A model generated the notes under the pieces. The model did not search any database. It saw only the letters and a program-made list of their open reading frames with translations, and was not told the DNA's origin. A stretch of 64,000 bases of DNA, from assembly GCF_001243895.1 (NCBI RefSeq), contig NZ_LN851186.1, forward strand, positions 1,746,993-1,810,992. Direction: 5' to 3'. Positions 1-9,143 of the stretch are shown here, one piece after another (within the stretch, counting starts at the first letter, position 1; the number at the start of each line of letters is the position of its first letter). The DNA is from Bacillus testis. Lineage in GTDB: Bacteria > Bacillota > Bacilli > Bacillales > DSM-1321. A program made the position numbers and the translations under genes.

Positions 1-1
1 A

Positions 2-574
2 ATGTATTCAGCCGTGAAAGTGAACGGCAAAAAACTGTATGAGTATGCCCGCGCCGGACTGGAAGTGGAAAGGCCCACTCGCACGGTGACCATCCAAGAA
101 CTGATATTATTGGATGAACGCGAGGAATTCAGCGGGGAAACCATTTCATTCCGCTTTTCCGCTGCATGTTCAAAAGGCACCTATATCCGCACATTGGCTG
201 TGGATATAGGGGAAGCGTTAGGTTATCCTGCCCATATGTCCTATTTGACCCGAACCCAATCAGCCGGCTTTCATGCGGAAGATTGCTATACTTTGGAGCA
301 GGTGGCGGAACTTGCTGCCAATGGGGAAGCGGAGGGCATATTGAAACCGCTTGAAGAGGGGCTGAAGCATTTGCCGGAGCATCGTGTGGACGAGCGCCAG
401 GCGGCAAAGGTCATGAACGGCGCTGTCCTTGAAAAGCCAGAATCAGTTATTACCCAGCCGGGTGAACCTTTTGTTATACTATATAAAGAGGCTGCACTTG
501 CTGTGTATAAAGTTCATGAATCCAAAGAAAATTGCATCAAGCCAGTAAAAGTGCTGCGTACAACTTTACAATGA
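2..574 (+). CDS. truB: tRNA pseudouridine(55) synthase TruB, 3' part
   Basis: TruB converts U55 of the tRNA T-arm to pseudouridine in the cytoplasm. The window opens inside the gene at the conserved MYSAVKVNGKKLYEYAR block; the N-terminal third, with the catalytic Asp, lies to the left, so the Met at position 2 is internal and not a start. The visible 190 residues include the KGTYIRTLAVDIG block of the catalytic fold, then a C-terminal PUA-like region. It is followed after 33 bp by ribF, the order found in B. subtilis. Confidence 0.95.
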   Translation: MYSAVKVNGKKLYEYARAGLEVERPTRTVTIQELILLDEREEFSGETISFRFSAACSKGTYIRTLAVDIGEALGYPAHMSYLTRTQSAGFHAEDCYTLEQVAELAANGEAEGILKPLEEGLKHLPEHRVDERQAAKVMNGAVLEKPESVITQPGEPFVILYKEAALAVYKVHESKENCIKPVKVLRTTLQ

Positions 575-607
575 AAAGAAGTGTTCTTTTGGAAAGAGGA
601 GAGGGAA

Positions 608-1549
608 TTGAACGTAATTAAACTGGATCATCCTCATAAGTTGCACCAAGATGATTTTCCGCCCTTATCGATTGCACTTGGCTTTTTTGACGGTGTCCAC
701 AAAGGCCATCAGCAAGTGATCAAGTCGGCGATTGAAACGGCTAAGCAAAACGGCTGGAAGTCAGCAGTTATGACTTTTAATCCGCACCCTCTGGCTGTAT
801 TAAAGAAAGACCAGGCGGTCCATTATATAACAGACCTTGAGGAAAAGATATCGTTGATCGAAAAGCTGGGCGTGGACTATTTATTCATTGCCAATTTCAC
901 ACCTGAATTCGCTTCTCTCAGCCCGCAGGAATTTGTGGATCAATTCTTGATCGGTTTACACGTCAAACATGTAACTGCAGGCTTCGATTATTCTTACGGC
1001 AAATTCGGAAAAGGGACGATGGAAACGCTGCCTGAACACGCACGCGGAGCATTCTCTCAGACCGTTATCGGCCGAATCGACATGGATGATAGCAAAATTA
1101 GTTCTACGCGGATCCGGCAGGCTTTGAGTGAAGGGGAGATGGAAACCTTCTATCAGCTGACTGGACGGCACTATGCCACAACAGGAACCGTTGTTCATGG
1201 GGAAAAACGGGGACGGGAACTGGGATTTCCGACGGCCAATACAGAATTGCCTGATGAGTTGATCATTCCGGCTATTGGCATCTATGCTGTCCGCGTAGCA
1301 GTTGATGGTAAATGGTATATGGGAGTCTGCAGCGTCGGCTATAAGCCTACTTTCCATGATACGCATCCGGATAAACCTTTCGTGGAAGTGTACATTATTG
1401 ATTTCAATGATTCTATTTACGATAGCTCTATAACGATCGAATGGCATAAGCGCTTGCGTGGGGAAATAAAATTCACTTCCGTTGAGGCTTTGATCGACCA
1501 AATTAAAAGCGATACAGAAAATACAAAGCATTATTTTAAGAATCATTGA
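608..1549 (+). CDS. ribF: Bifunctional riboflavin kinase / FAD synthetase
   Basis: Makes FMN from riboflavin and then FAD. The N-terminal FAD synthetase domain shows GFFDGVHKGH near residue 30; the C-terminal riboflavin kinase domain shows the GFPTAN motif near residue 205. The open frame extends up to a GTG at 581, but I chose TTG 608: it follows a GAGGAGAGGG ribosome-binding site and gives 313 residues beginning like B. subtilis RibC (about 316). It lies between truB and rpsO, as in B. subtilis. The start is inferred; the identity is firm. Confidence 0.95.
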   Translation: MNVIKLDHPHKLHQDDFPPLSIALGFFDGVHKGHQQVIKSAIETAKQNGWKSAVMTFNPHPLAVLKKDQAVHYITDLEEKISLIEKLGVDYLFIANFTPEFASLSPQEFVDQFLIGLHVKHVTAGFDYSYGKFGKGTMETLPEHARGAFSQTVIGRIDMDDSKISSTRIRQALSEGEMETFYQLTGRHYATTGTVVHGEKRGRELGFPTANTELPDELIIPAIGIYAVRVAVDGKWYMGVCSVGYKPTFHDTHPDKPFVEVYIIDFNDSIYDSSITIEWHKRLRGEIKFTSVEALIDQIKSDTENTKHYFKNH

Positions 1550-1557
1550 AGTCAGTC

Positions 1558-1586
1558 TTGCATTTTGACGGAAGAAAGAGTATGAT
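1558..1586 (+). promoter_or_regulatory. SigA-type promoter of rpsO
   Basis: TTGCAT and TATGAT separated by exactly 17 bp, just after the ribF stop codon. Transcription would start near 1593, leaving a leader of about 95 nt before rpsO. Confidence 0.75.
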
Positions 1587-1592
1587 AAAGAA

Positions 1593-1689
1593 CGTATTAA
1601 AAAAGAATGAACCTATGTCTTGGCTAGTCGAATCACCAACGCTATGCTCAGCAACAGGGGATTTTAAAAAATTTATGAGGTGAAAAAGA
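1593..1689 (+). promoter_or_regulatory. Candidate S15 autoregulatory leader
   Basis: In Bacillaceae, ribosomal protein S15 binds its own mRNA leader to limit translation. This leader can form a TTGG/CCAA stem (1620-1641) enclosed by a partly wobble-paired CCTATG/CAGGGG stem (1611-1660), ending close to the ribosome-binding site (GAGGTG). I did not compare it with a covariance model, so the assignment rests on position and visible pairing. Confidence 0.45.
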
Positions 1690-1959
1690 ATGGCAATTAC
1701 TCAAGAACGCAAAAACGAAATTATCGCAGAATACAAAACGCATCCAACTGACACTGGATCTCCAGAAGTTCAAATCGCTGTTTTGACTGCAGAAATCAAC
1801 GCTCTTAACGAGCACTTACGTATCCACAAAAAAGATCACCACTCACGTCGCGGTCTTTTGAAAATGGTTGGTAAACGTCGTAACCTTCAAACTTACCTAC
1901 GTAACAAAGATGTTGCTCGTTACCGCGAACTAATCAACAAACTTGGCTTACGTCGATAA
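1690..1959 (+). CDS. rpsO: 30S ribosomal protein S15
   Basis: S15 binds the central domain of 16S rRNA early in 30S assembly and contributes to bridge B4. The 89 residues are the standard length and contain the family blocks [12 protein letters not shown] and [15 protein letters not shown]. The ATG is preceded by a GAGGTG ribosome-binding site. It has its own promoter and terminator and stands upstream of pnp, an order conserved in many bacteria. Confidence 0.98.
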   Translation: MAITQERKNEIIAEYKTHPTDTGSPEVQIAVLTAEINALNEHLRIHKKDHHSRRGLLKMVGKRRNLQTYLRNKDVARYRELINKLGLRR

Positions 1960-2014
1960 TCCAAAGCCTTGCCAAAGCAAGACTTTGAAAACAATGGGGA
2001 TGTCCCCATCTTAC

Positions 2015-2042
2015 AAAAAGCGGGATTCTTCCCGCTTTTTTC
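2015..2042 (+). terminator. rpsO terminator
   Basis: AAAAGCGGG, loop ATTCTT, CCCGCTTTTTT. A separate perfect 7-bp hairpin (ATGGGGA/TCCCCAT, 1994-2009) lies just before it and could be a processing or stabilising structure. Confidence 0.9.
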
Positions 2043-2277
2043 TTGTAAATAAAAGAAAAAATAGCCAAAATAAAGAATTGAAACTCTGAAAGTTGGTCAA
2101 AATCGAAAAAATGTTCATACATATTTGTTTTTATACTGTTAATGATACATTTTTTCGTGCATAATAAAACTAGTGTGATTAAGTAAACAAGAGCTTTTAC
2201 ATATATGAAAGAGTTAAATGATTCGTCTAACGTATATTATTATTCTCGTTTATAGATTGTAGAGAGGGGTTTGAAAA

Positions 2278-4392
2278 ATGGTTCAAACAAAAAAGACATT
2301 TTCGATTGACTGGGCCGGCCGAACATTGACTGTCGAAGTTGGCCAATTGGCAAAGCAAGCTAGCGGAGCAGCTTTAATCCGATACGGTGATACAGCTGTC
2401 CTTAGTACAGCGGTTGCTTCTAAAGACCCAAAAACGGTTGACTTCTTCCCGTTGACCGTCAACTATGAAGAAAGACTGTATGCAGTAGGTAAAATTCCGG
2501 GAGGATTCATCAAACGGGAAGGGCGTCCAAGCGAGAAGGCTATCCTTGCAAGCCGTCTGATCGACCGTCCAATCCGTCCTTTATTCGCCGAAGGCTTCCG
2601 AAACGAAGTTCAGGTTGTTTCTACTGTAATGAGCGTGGATCAGGATTGCTCATCTGAGATGGCTGCTATGTTCGGATCTTCACTCGCACTGTCCATTTCA
2701 GATATTCCTTTCGAAGGCCCTATCGCTGGCGTAGTAGTCGGACGCATAAATGAACAATTTATCATCAATCCGACCGTTCAGCAAATGGAGGAGAGCGATA
2801 TCAACCTGACAGTTGCAGGTACAAAAGATGCCATCAACATGGTCGAAGCCGGTGCGAATGAGGTTCCGGAAGAAGTGATGCTTGAAGCAATCATGTTCGG
2901 GCATGAAGAAATCAAGCGCCTAATTGCTTTCCAAGAAGAAATCGTCGCTGAAGTCGGCAAAGAAAACAGAGAAATCGAGCTGTATGAACTGGATGCAGAA
3001 CTTGTCGCTGAAGTAACGGCTATGTGCGAAGACGACATTAATAAAGCGGTACAAGTACAAGAAAAGATTGCCCGTGAAGAAGCAATCAGCGAAGTGAAAG
3101 ACCGGGTAGTGATGCATTATGAAGAGCGGGAAGCGGAAGAGACAGTTCTGAAACAAGTGAAGGAAATCTTAAACAAGCTTGTGAAGAATGAAGTCCGCCG
3201 TTTGATCACGGAAGAAAAAGTCCGCCCGGATGGCCGTAAGCCAGATGAAATCCGTCCGCTGTCTTCTGAGACAGGCTTGCTTGCACGTACACACGGTTCA
3301 GGTTTATTTACACGCGGCCAAACACAGGCGCTTTCCATCTGTACATTAGGAGCCTTAGGGGACGTACAAATTCTAGACGGACTTGGTGTGGAAGAGTCTA
3401 AACGCTTTATGCACCATTACAACTTCCCGCCTTACTCAGTGGGTGAAACAGGTTTCATGCGCGGTCCTGGACGCCGTGAAATCGGCCATGGCGCGCTTGG
3501 TGAGAGAGCCCTTGAACCGGTTGTCCCATCGGAAAAAGATTTCCCTTATACAATCCGTTTGGTATCGGAAGTGCTGGAATCCAACGGTTCTACATCCCAA
3601 GCCAGCATTTGTGCAAGTACGCTTGCTATGATGGATGCCGGTGTGCCGATTAAAGCCCCTGTGGCAGGAATCGCAATGGGACTCGTCAAAAAAGATGAGC
3701 ATTATACCATTCTTACGGATATTCAGGGAATGGAAGACCATCTTGGAGACATGGACTTTAAAGTGGCGGGAACAGCTAAAGGTGTAACCGCTCTGCAAAT
3801 GGATATTAAAATCGACGGGCTATCCAGAGAAATTCTTAAAGAGGCATTGCAGCAGGCGAAAAAAGGAAGAATGCACATCCTTGATTCCATGCTGGCGACA
3901 CTTGAGAAACCTCGTACGGAGCTTTCCAAATATGCGCCGAAGATCTTGACAATGACCATCAATCCGGACAAAATCCGTGATGTTATTGGACCAAGCGGTA
4001 AACAAATCAATAAAATCATTGAAGAAACATCAGTTAAGATTGATATTGAACAGGACGGAACAATCTTCATTTCCTCTACAAATGAAGAGAACAACCAAAA
4101 AGCGAAGCAAATTATTGAAGACCTTGTCCGTGAAGTGGAAGTTGGAAAAACATATTTGGGCAAAGTAAAACGGATTGAAAAATTCGGTGCTTTCGTTGAA
4201 ATTTTCAGCGGGAAGGACGGCTTAGTCCACATTTCCGAACTTGCGCCAGAGCGTGTCGGCAAAGTAGAGGATGTTGTAAGCCTGGGAGATGAAATCCTTG
4301 TTAAAGTCACTGAAGTGGACAAGCAAGGAAGAGTTAACCTATCACGCAAAGCTGTTTTAAAAGAACAAAAAGAAGCGGAACAAATGAGCTGA
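2278..4392 (+). CDS. pnp: Polyribonucleotide nucleotidyltransferase (PNPase)
   Basis: Phosphorolytic 3'-5' exoribonuclease, a central mRNA decay enzyme and RNase Y partner. The 704-residue protein has two RNase PH domains (about 10-230 and 320-540), a KH domain with the GPSG loop (about 560-610) and a C-terminal S1 domain (about 625-695, [19 protein letters not shown]). The catalytic region DMDFKVAGT is intact. ATG with GAGAGGGG upstream. The 235 bp before it is AT-rich and must hold the promoter, but no single -35/-10 pair there is convincing. Confidence 0.98.
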   Translation: MVQTKKTFSIDWAGRTLTVEVGQLAKQASGAALIRYGDTAVLSTAVASKDPKTVDFFPLTVNYEERLYAVGKIPGGFIKREGRPSEKAILASRLIDRPIRPLFAEGFRNEVQVVSTVMSVDQDCSSEMAAMFGSSLALSISDIPFEGPIAGVVVGRINEQFIINPTVQQMEESDINLTVAGTKDAINMVEAGANEVPEEVMLEAIMFGHEEIKRLIAFQEEIVAEVGKENREIELYELDAELVAEVTAMCEDDINKAVQVQEKIAREEAISEVKDRVVMHYEEREAEETVLKQVKEILNKLVKNEVRRLITEEKVRPDGRKPDEIRPLSSETGLLARTHGSGLFTRGQTQALSICTLGALGDVQILDGLGVEESKRFMHHYNFPPYSVGETGFMRGPGRREIGHGALGERALEPVVPSEKDFPYTIRLVSEVLESNGSTSQASICASTLAMMDAGVPIKAPVAGIAMGLVKKDEHYTILTDIQGMEDHLGDMDFKVAGTAKGVTALQMDIKIDGLSREILKEALQQAKKGRMHILDSMLATLEKPRTELSKYAPKILTMTINPDKIRDVIGPSGKQINKIIEETSVKIDIEQDGTIFISSTNEENNQKAKQIIEDLVREVEVGKTYLGKVKRIEKFGAFVEIFSGKDGLVHISELAPERVGKVEDVVSLGDEILVKVTEVDKQGRVNLSRKAVLKEQKEAEQMS

Positions 4393-4404
4393 TTTTGTTT
4401 CTTT

Positions 4405-4440
4405 AAAGAAACCGTGGTGCCTGCACCACGGTTCTTTTCT
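4405..4440 (+). terminator. pnp terminator
   Basis: A perfect 15-bp stem (AAAGAACCGTGGTGC and its complement) with a 2-nt centre, followed by a short T tract. Confidence 0.92.
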
Positions 4441-4666
4441 ATCCAATTTTCTGCTGTTAGCTTGTTTAGCGCAGATTTTTTTACGGGCCATCACTTCTAT
4501 CGGCGTTTTTCTCCTCATAAAACTGTACAAAGGATGTTTTGATTTAGGCAAATTGACAAAGGATATAACAAATAAGGATTGCTTGTATAACCCTATGTGA
4601 ATGCATCCGGTTGCCAGGAATCCCTGCTGCAGTTTTGCAGTTTCAATTTGTGAGGAGGCACGTTTT

Positions 4667-5626
4667 ATGAAAGGTCGATGGAAGCAGCGCCTCATTGTGG
4701 GTGCCCTGAGCGGAAGCGCCCTGTTGATTGTGCAGGCGCCCCAAATAAATACATATGTGACGGCCATGAAGCAGGAGGCCATGACGGCCACAGCCAAGCA
4801 TGATCTTTTAATGCAAGAGATCAAGGATAAAGCTAAGAAATATGAAGTTGCTCCAAAAAATGCTATGATAGACTCTGTATGGAAGACTGTACCGGGATAC
4901 AATGGTTTGAAAGTGGATGTAAAAGCATCATATGATGTAATGAAAAAAAAGGGAGTTTTTGATGAGAAGAAACTGATCTTCAAGCAAATCCCTCCCAATG
5001 TCCATATGTCTCAATTAAAAGCAGAGCCGATCTACAGGGCTCATCCCGATAAGCCGGTTATCTCGTTGCTCATCAATGTCGCATGGGGAAACGAATATCT
5101 TCCTGGCATGCTGACTACTTTGAAAAAGCATCAAGTGAAAGCAACATTCTTTCTGGAAGGGCGCTGGACCAAAAATAATCCGGAACTGGCTAAAATGATA
5201 GCCGAAGCCGGCCATGAGATAGGGAACCATTCCTATACACATCCCAATATGGAAACACTGTCATCGAATCTGTCACAAAAAGAGTTGGAAGAGACCAATA
5301 AGGTCATAAAAGCCGTTACTGGAAAAGACTGTACGTTGTTTGCACCTCCAAGCGGGGCTTTCCGCCAAGAAACGGTAGCGATTGCGGACAAACTCGGCAT
5401 GGATACAATTCTCTGGAGTGTAGATACGATTGATTGGCAGAAACCTTCGCCTTCCATTTTAACTCAACGTGTATTAAGCAAACTTCATAACGGTGCATTC
5501 ATCCTCATGCATCCGACCGAACCGACAGCGAAATCGCTGGATATTCTGATAACCAGTATCAAAAAGAGACAATTGGAAATCACGACAGTCAGCGATGCCC
5601 TGGAAGAGGAACGAATAATCCGATGA
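4667..5626 (+). CDS. ylxY: NodB-type polysaccharide deacetylase-like protein YlxY
   Basis: Sporulation-associated member of the polysaccharide deacetylase family, 319 residues, the same length as B. subtilis YlxY. An N-terminal hydrophobic stretch (about 9-26) should act as a signal anchor. The NodB fold starts near residue 125. Metal-ligand motif 2, NHSYTHPNM, is present, but motif 1, which carries the catalytic Asp pair (TFDDG), reads INVAWGNE. The enzyme is therefore probably inactive or altered. The frame runs upstream to 4601, but ATG 4667 has the GAGGAGG ribosome-binding site and starts the signal sequence. Confidence 0.9.
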   Translation: MKGRWKQRLIVGALSGSALLIVQAPQINTYVTAMKQEAMTATAKHDLLMQEIKDKAKKYEVAPKNAMIDSVWKTVPGYNGLKVDVKASYDVMKKKGVFDEKKLIFKQIPPNVHMSQLKAEPIYRAHPDKPVISLLINVAWGNEYLPGMLTTLKKHQVKATFFLEGRWTKNNPELAKMIAEAGHEIGNHSYTHPNMETLSSNLSQKELEETNKVIKAVTGKDCTLFAPPSGAFRQETVAIADKLGMDTILWSVDTIDWQKPSPSILTQRVLSKLHNGAFILMHPTEPTAKSLDILITSIKKRQLEITTVSDALEEERIIR

Positions 5627-5666
5627 ATAAATAAAGATGAACAGCAAGATATAGGGAGGAACTAAT

Positions 5667-6905
5667 TTGATAAAGAAATATACATGCAGCAATGGAGCGC
5701 GAATTGTACTAGAGAACATCCCGACTGTACGCTCGGTGGCAATCGGCCTCTGGATCAAAGCGGGGTCTGTGAATGAAAATGAGAACAATAACGGTATTTC
5801 CCACTTCCTTGAGCATATGTTCTTCAAGGGGACTGAAACGAGAAATGCCAAAGAGATTGCCGAAGCTTTCGATAGCATCGGCGGTCAGGTGAATGCTTTC
5901 ACCTCTAAAGAATACACCTGCTATTATGCGAAGGTATTAGATAATCACGCCAGCTTTGCTCTGAATGTGCTAAGCGATATGTTTTTCCATTCCAAATTCG
6001 ATGCTGAAGAGTTGAAGAAAGAAAAGAATGTGGTGCTTGAAGAAATTAAAATGTACGAAGACACCCCTGATGATATCGTCCATGATTTATTGAGCAAAGC
6101 GGTTTACGGAAACCATCCTCTCGCTTATCCAATCCTTGGCACGGAAAAGACGCTTTCTACGTTTACAAGCGATACATTGAAGCAATACGTCCACGAGATG
6201 TATACACCCGACCGTCTGGTGATTTCTGTTGCCGGCAATGTAGACGAATCGTTTATTAAAGAAGTGGAAGCCCTCTTCGGCCAGTATGAAGGCGCTAAGC
6301 AGGCTGATGTGCAAGCAAACACGCCTGTCTTCCATTACAATACACTGCAAAAAAAGAAAGAAACCGAACAAGCCCATCTTTGTTTGGGCTATAATGGGCT
6401 GCCGATCGGAGACCCGAACGCCTATAGCCTGATTGTTATGAATAACATTCTTGGAGGCAGCATGAGCAGCCGCTTGTTCCAAGAGGTACGGGAGCAACGG
6501 GGACTTGCTTACTCAGTCTACTCGTATCATTCCGGGTATGAGAATAGTGGAATGGTGACGATTTATGGAGGAACAGGCGCCCAACAGATGGATGTCCTGT
6601 TTGAGACAATTCAGCATACAATTGATGTTTTCAAAGCAGAAGGCATCACAGAAAAAGAACTGAAAAACAGCAAAGAACAGCTAAAAGGCAACTTAATGCT
6701 AAGCCTTGAAAGCACGAATAGCCGTATGAGCCGCAACGGCAAAAACGAGCTGATGCTCGGCAAACATCGGTCATTGGATGAAATGGTAGAACTGATTGAT
6801 GCCGTTACGCAGGAAAGTGTAGCTGACATAACCGATCAAGTTTTCACAAACGACCATGCGATGGCTTATATTTCACCAGTTGAGGATTGGCAGTCCAACA
6901 AGTAA
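5667..6905 (+). CDS. mlpA: M16-family zinc metalloprotease MlpA
   Basis: Insulinase/processing-peptidase family protein of 412 residues. The inverted zinc motif HFLEH is at residues 46-50, with the downstream glutamate in NVVLEEIKMYED; the C-terminal half carries the paired M16 fold with SRLFQEVREQRGLAYSVYS. TTG start with an AGGAGG site 7 nt upstream, matching the TTG start of the B. subtilis homolog. In B. subtilis mlpA affects production of extracellular proteases. It follows ylxY by 40 bp and is probably in the same operon. Confidence 0.95.
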   Translation: MIKKYTCSNGARIVLENIPTVRSVAIGLWIKAGSVNENENNNGISHFLEHMFFKGTETRNAKEIAEAFDSIGGQVNAFTSKEYTCYYAKVLDNHASFALNVLSDMFFHSKFDAEELKKEKNVVLEEIKMYEDTPDDIVHDLLSKAVYGNHPLAYPILGTEKTLSTFTSDTLKQYVHEMYTPDRLVISVAGNVDESFIKEVEALFGQYEGAKQADVQANTPVFHYNTLQKKKETEQAHLCLGYNGLPIGDPNAYSLIVMNNILGGSMSSRLFQEVREQRGLAYSVYSYHSGYENSGMVTIYGGTGAQQMDVLFETIQHTIDVFKAEGITEKELKNSKEQLKGNLMLSLESTNSRMSRNGKNELMLGKHRSLDEMVELIDAVTQESVADITDQVFTNDHAMAYISPVEDWQSNK

Positions 6906-6985
6906 CCATTTTTTTGAGATTCACTTCTAACATCTCTTCTTTTCTTATATGAATGTAATAGATAAGAGAAAAAGGGGTGATTAGG

Positions 6986-7243
6986 ATGAGGCTGAGTGAA
7001 CTGAGCGGCAAAGAAATCGTAGATGTCAAACGCGCTGAACGCCTCGGAGTGCTTGGTCAGACGGACTTGGAGATCAATGAAAATGGACAAATAGTGGCAT
7101 TGATTATTCCATCGGTCAAATGGTTCGGTTTCAAGAAAAACGGAAGCGACATCCGGGTGCCATGGAGGCATATCAAAAAAATCGGCGCGGATATGATTAT
7201 CATCGATATACCCGATGGACAGTATGAAGACTCGGGCCAATAG
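6986..7243 (+). CDS. ymxH: YlmC/YmxH family PRC-barrel sporulation protein
   Basis: An 85-residue protein covering a single PRC-barrel-like domain (ELSGKEIVDVKRAERLG, then a conserved IPSVKWFGFKK block and a C-terminal GADMIIIDIP strand). It is conserved beside mlpA and dpaA in spore formers and its exact role is unknown. A GTG at 6977 is in frame, but it lies inside the AAGGGGTGA ribosome-binding site, so ATG 6986 is the start. Confidence 0.9.
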   Translation: MRLSELSGKEIVDVKRAERLGVLGQTDLEINENGQIVALIIPSVKWFGFKKNGSDIRVPWRHIKKIGADMIIIDIPDGQYEDSGQ

Positions 7244-7277
7244 AAAAAGCGTCTCTCTTTATGGGAGGCGCTTTTTT
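7244..7277 (+). terminator. ymxH terminator
   Basis: AAAGCGTCTC pairs with GGAGGCGCTTT (one G:T pair), followed by T6. It separates the preceding genes from the dpa operon. Confidence 0.9.
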
Positions 7278-7306
7278 CTATTGGGGATGGATGGCTACAT
7301 ATTGAC

Positions 7307-7338
7307 AAACACCTATTTCATGCGTGTTTCATATGATG
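7307..7338 (+). promoter_or_regulatory. Candidate SigK promoter of dpaAB
   Basis: An AACACC -35-like block and a CATATGATG -10 (SigK consensus AC ... CATANNNTA), 17 bp between the AC and the CATA. Dipicolinate synthase is known to be expressed in the mother cell under SigK, which fits. Confidence 0.5.
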
Positions 7339-7393
7339 GGATGGAAAACAGAATGAAGGTTTCCTTATATCCAAAAGAAGCAGGTGATGTTTA

Positions 7394-8296
7394 ATGCTTA
7401 CTGGTATGCAAATAGCGATCATCGGCGGGGATGCTCGCCAACTGGAAGTGATCAAGAAACTCACTGAACAGGATGCAAAGCTGTCTTTGGCCGGTTTCGG
7501 TCAGCTTGACCATGCCTTTTCGGGTGCCGTTAAAGAGAAAATGGACGAAATCGATTTTTCAGAAATAGATAGCATTATTTTACCTGTGTCGGGAACGAAT
7601 ACGGAAGGTAAGGTAGAGGCAATCTTTTCGAATGAAGATATTATGCTGACACATGATCATCTGGCAGCGACCCCTGCCCATTGCACAGTGTATTCCGGGA
7701 TCAGCAATGCCTATTTGAATGAAATAACCAAACATTCAAACCGTAGATTAGTAAAGTTGTTTGAACGCGATGATGTGGCTATTTACAATAGCATTCCTAC
7801 CGTGGAAGGCACCATTATGATGGCTATACAACATACCGATTTTACGATCCATGGCAGTAAAGTAATGGTACTGGGCCTAGGGAGAACCGGGATGAGCGTT
7901 GCCCGCACGTTCCGGGCATTGGGAGCCGATGTACGGGTTGGTGTCAGAAAGACAGAGCATATTGCCCGCATTACAGAAATGGGCATGAAGCCATTCCATT
8001 TAGACGAACTAGTTGGAAAAGTAAAGGATATCGATATCTGTATCAACACAATTCCTGTGGCTATAGTGACAGCGAAAGTCATCGCCAGCATGCCTGCCCA
8101 TACATTGATCCTTGATCTGGCCTCTAAGCCCGGCGGCACAGATTTTCGCTATGCAGAAAAACGAGGCATAAAAGCGCTGTTGGCGCCCGGTCTTCCCGGC
8201 ATTGTCGCCCCGAAGACGGCAGGCCAGATCATGGCAGGCGTCTTAACGCAATTACTGCAGGAAGATCTGGAGAAAAGAAAGGGGAAGGCAAAATGA
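7394..8296 (+). CDS. dpaA: Dipicolinate synthase subunit A
   Basis: With DpaB it oxidises dihydroxytetrahydrodipicolinate to dipicolinic acid in the mother cell, for export into the spore core. The 300-residue protein has the N-terminal GGDARQLE block and a Rossmann nucleotide-binding motif, VLGLGRTGMSVA, near residue 158, with the conserved LLAPGLPGIVAPKTAGQI tail. AGGTGAT ribosome-binding site before ATG. The stop overlaps the dpaB start (ATGA), indicating translational coupling. Confidence 0.97.
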   Translation: MLTGMQIAIIGGDARQLEVIKKLTEQDAKLSLAGFGQLDHAFSGAVKEKMDEIDFSEIDSIILPVSGTNTEGKVEAIFSNEDIMLTHDHLAATPAHCTVYSGISNAYLNEITKHSNRRLVKLFERDDVAIYNSIPTVEGTIMMAIQHTDFTIHGSKVMVLGLGRTGMSVARTFRALGADVRVGVRKTEHIARITEMGMKPFHLDELVGKVKDIDICINTIPVAIVTAKVIASMPAHTLILDLASKPGGTDFRYAEKRGIKALLAPGLPGIVAPKTAGQIMAGVLTQLLQEDLEKRKGKAK

Positions 8297-8886
8297 GTTT
8301 ACAAGGAAAACGGATAGGGTTTGGTGTGACGGGTTCCCATTGCACATATGATGCAGTATTCCCGGAGATAGAGCGTCTGGTCAATGAAGGTGCAGAAGTG
8401 ATACCGGTTGTCACATCGACAGTCACACATACAAATACCCGTTTCGGAGAAGGCGAGGATTGGGTCAAGCGTTTTGAAGCCATAACGGGGCACAAGGTGA
8501 TTGACAGCATCGTAAAAGCCGAGCCTCTTGGCCCCAAAATGCCGCTTGATTGCATGGTCATAGCGCCTCTTACAGGCAACTCGATGAGCAAGTTCGCCAA
8601 TGCCTTGACGGACAGCCCGGTCCTTATGGCGGCCAAAGCGACTTTAAGGAATTACCGCCCTGTTGTCCTCGGAATCTCCACGAATGACGCCCTTGGCCTG
8701 AATGGCGTTAATCTCATGACGCTGATGGCCGCTAAAGATATCTATTTTATCCCATATGGCCAAGACGACCCTCATAATAAACCGAAATCCATGGTCGCGG
8801 ATATGACGCTGATACGGGATACCATTCTCGCGGCAATCGAGGGCAAACAAATCCAGCCGGTGATCATTGAAAAATACCTAAGATAA
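8293..8886 (+). CDS. dpaB: Dipicolinate synthase subunit B
   Basis: Flavoprotein-family subunit of dipicolinate synthase, 197 residues (about 200 in B. subtilis). Visible family features are the N-terminal GVTGSHCTYDAV loop and the central CMVIAPLTGNSMSKFANALTD block typical of this flavin-binding fold. Translated from an ATGA overlap with dpaA. No terminator is obvious after it. Confidence 0.97.
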   Translation: MSLQGKRIGFGVTGSHCTYDAVFPEIERLVNEGAEVIPVVTSTVTHTNTRFGEGEDWVKRFEAITGHKVIDSIVKAEPLGPKMPLDCMVIAPLTGNSMSKFANALTDSPVLMAAKATLRNYRPVVLGISTNDALGLNGVNLMTLMAAKDIYFIPYGQDDPHNKPKSMVADMTLIRDTILAAIEGKQIQPVIIEKYLR

Positions 8887-9052
8887 GCCTCGGGAAGCAG
8901 ATAACAGGAAATTTTATATACACTTTAGAGTATTAATCCCTTCCTTTTCGAATGTTATATGATAAAATCAAATAAATCTTTAAGATAAAATTAATAAATA
9001 TATAGGCATTTGCTATTTATGTGAGCAGCATTTAAACGTACAATGTAGAAGA

Positions 9053-9143
9053 TGGCCCTTACATAAGGGCTACTGCCATTGTGGTGGTTATGCCAAGTTC
9101 CTCACGTTGGCAAAAATGTTTGGATAGGAATGGGGTATAGACG
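9053..9143 (+). promoter_or_regulatory. Structured leader upstream of asd
   Basis: Two hairpins precede asd: GCCCTT/AAGGGC with loop ACAT (9055-9070) and TGCCAA/TTGGCA with a 10-nt loop (9091-9112). A further TGCCA at 9074-9078 could compete for TTGGCA, so alternative pairing is possible. A TACAAT -10-like hexamer sits at 9040-9045 without a good -35. No lysine riboswitch or T-box signature is visible. Confidence 0.4.

Noticed and set aside
3723..4349. 208-codon minus-strand frame within pnp
   Set aside because: Antisense to a highly conserved coding region, with Ser/Ile-rich shadow composition.
4357..4998. 213-codon minus-strand frame across the pnp terminator and ylxY
   Set aside because: Crosses a strong terminator and lies antisense to ylxY; a shadow frame.
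8887..9143. Lysine riboswitch or T-box upstream of asd
   Set aside because: The conserved core motifs of neither class are visible; only simple hairpins remain.
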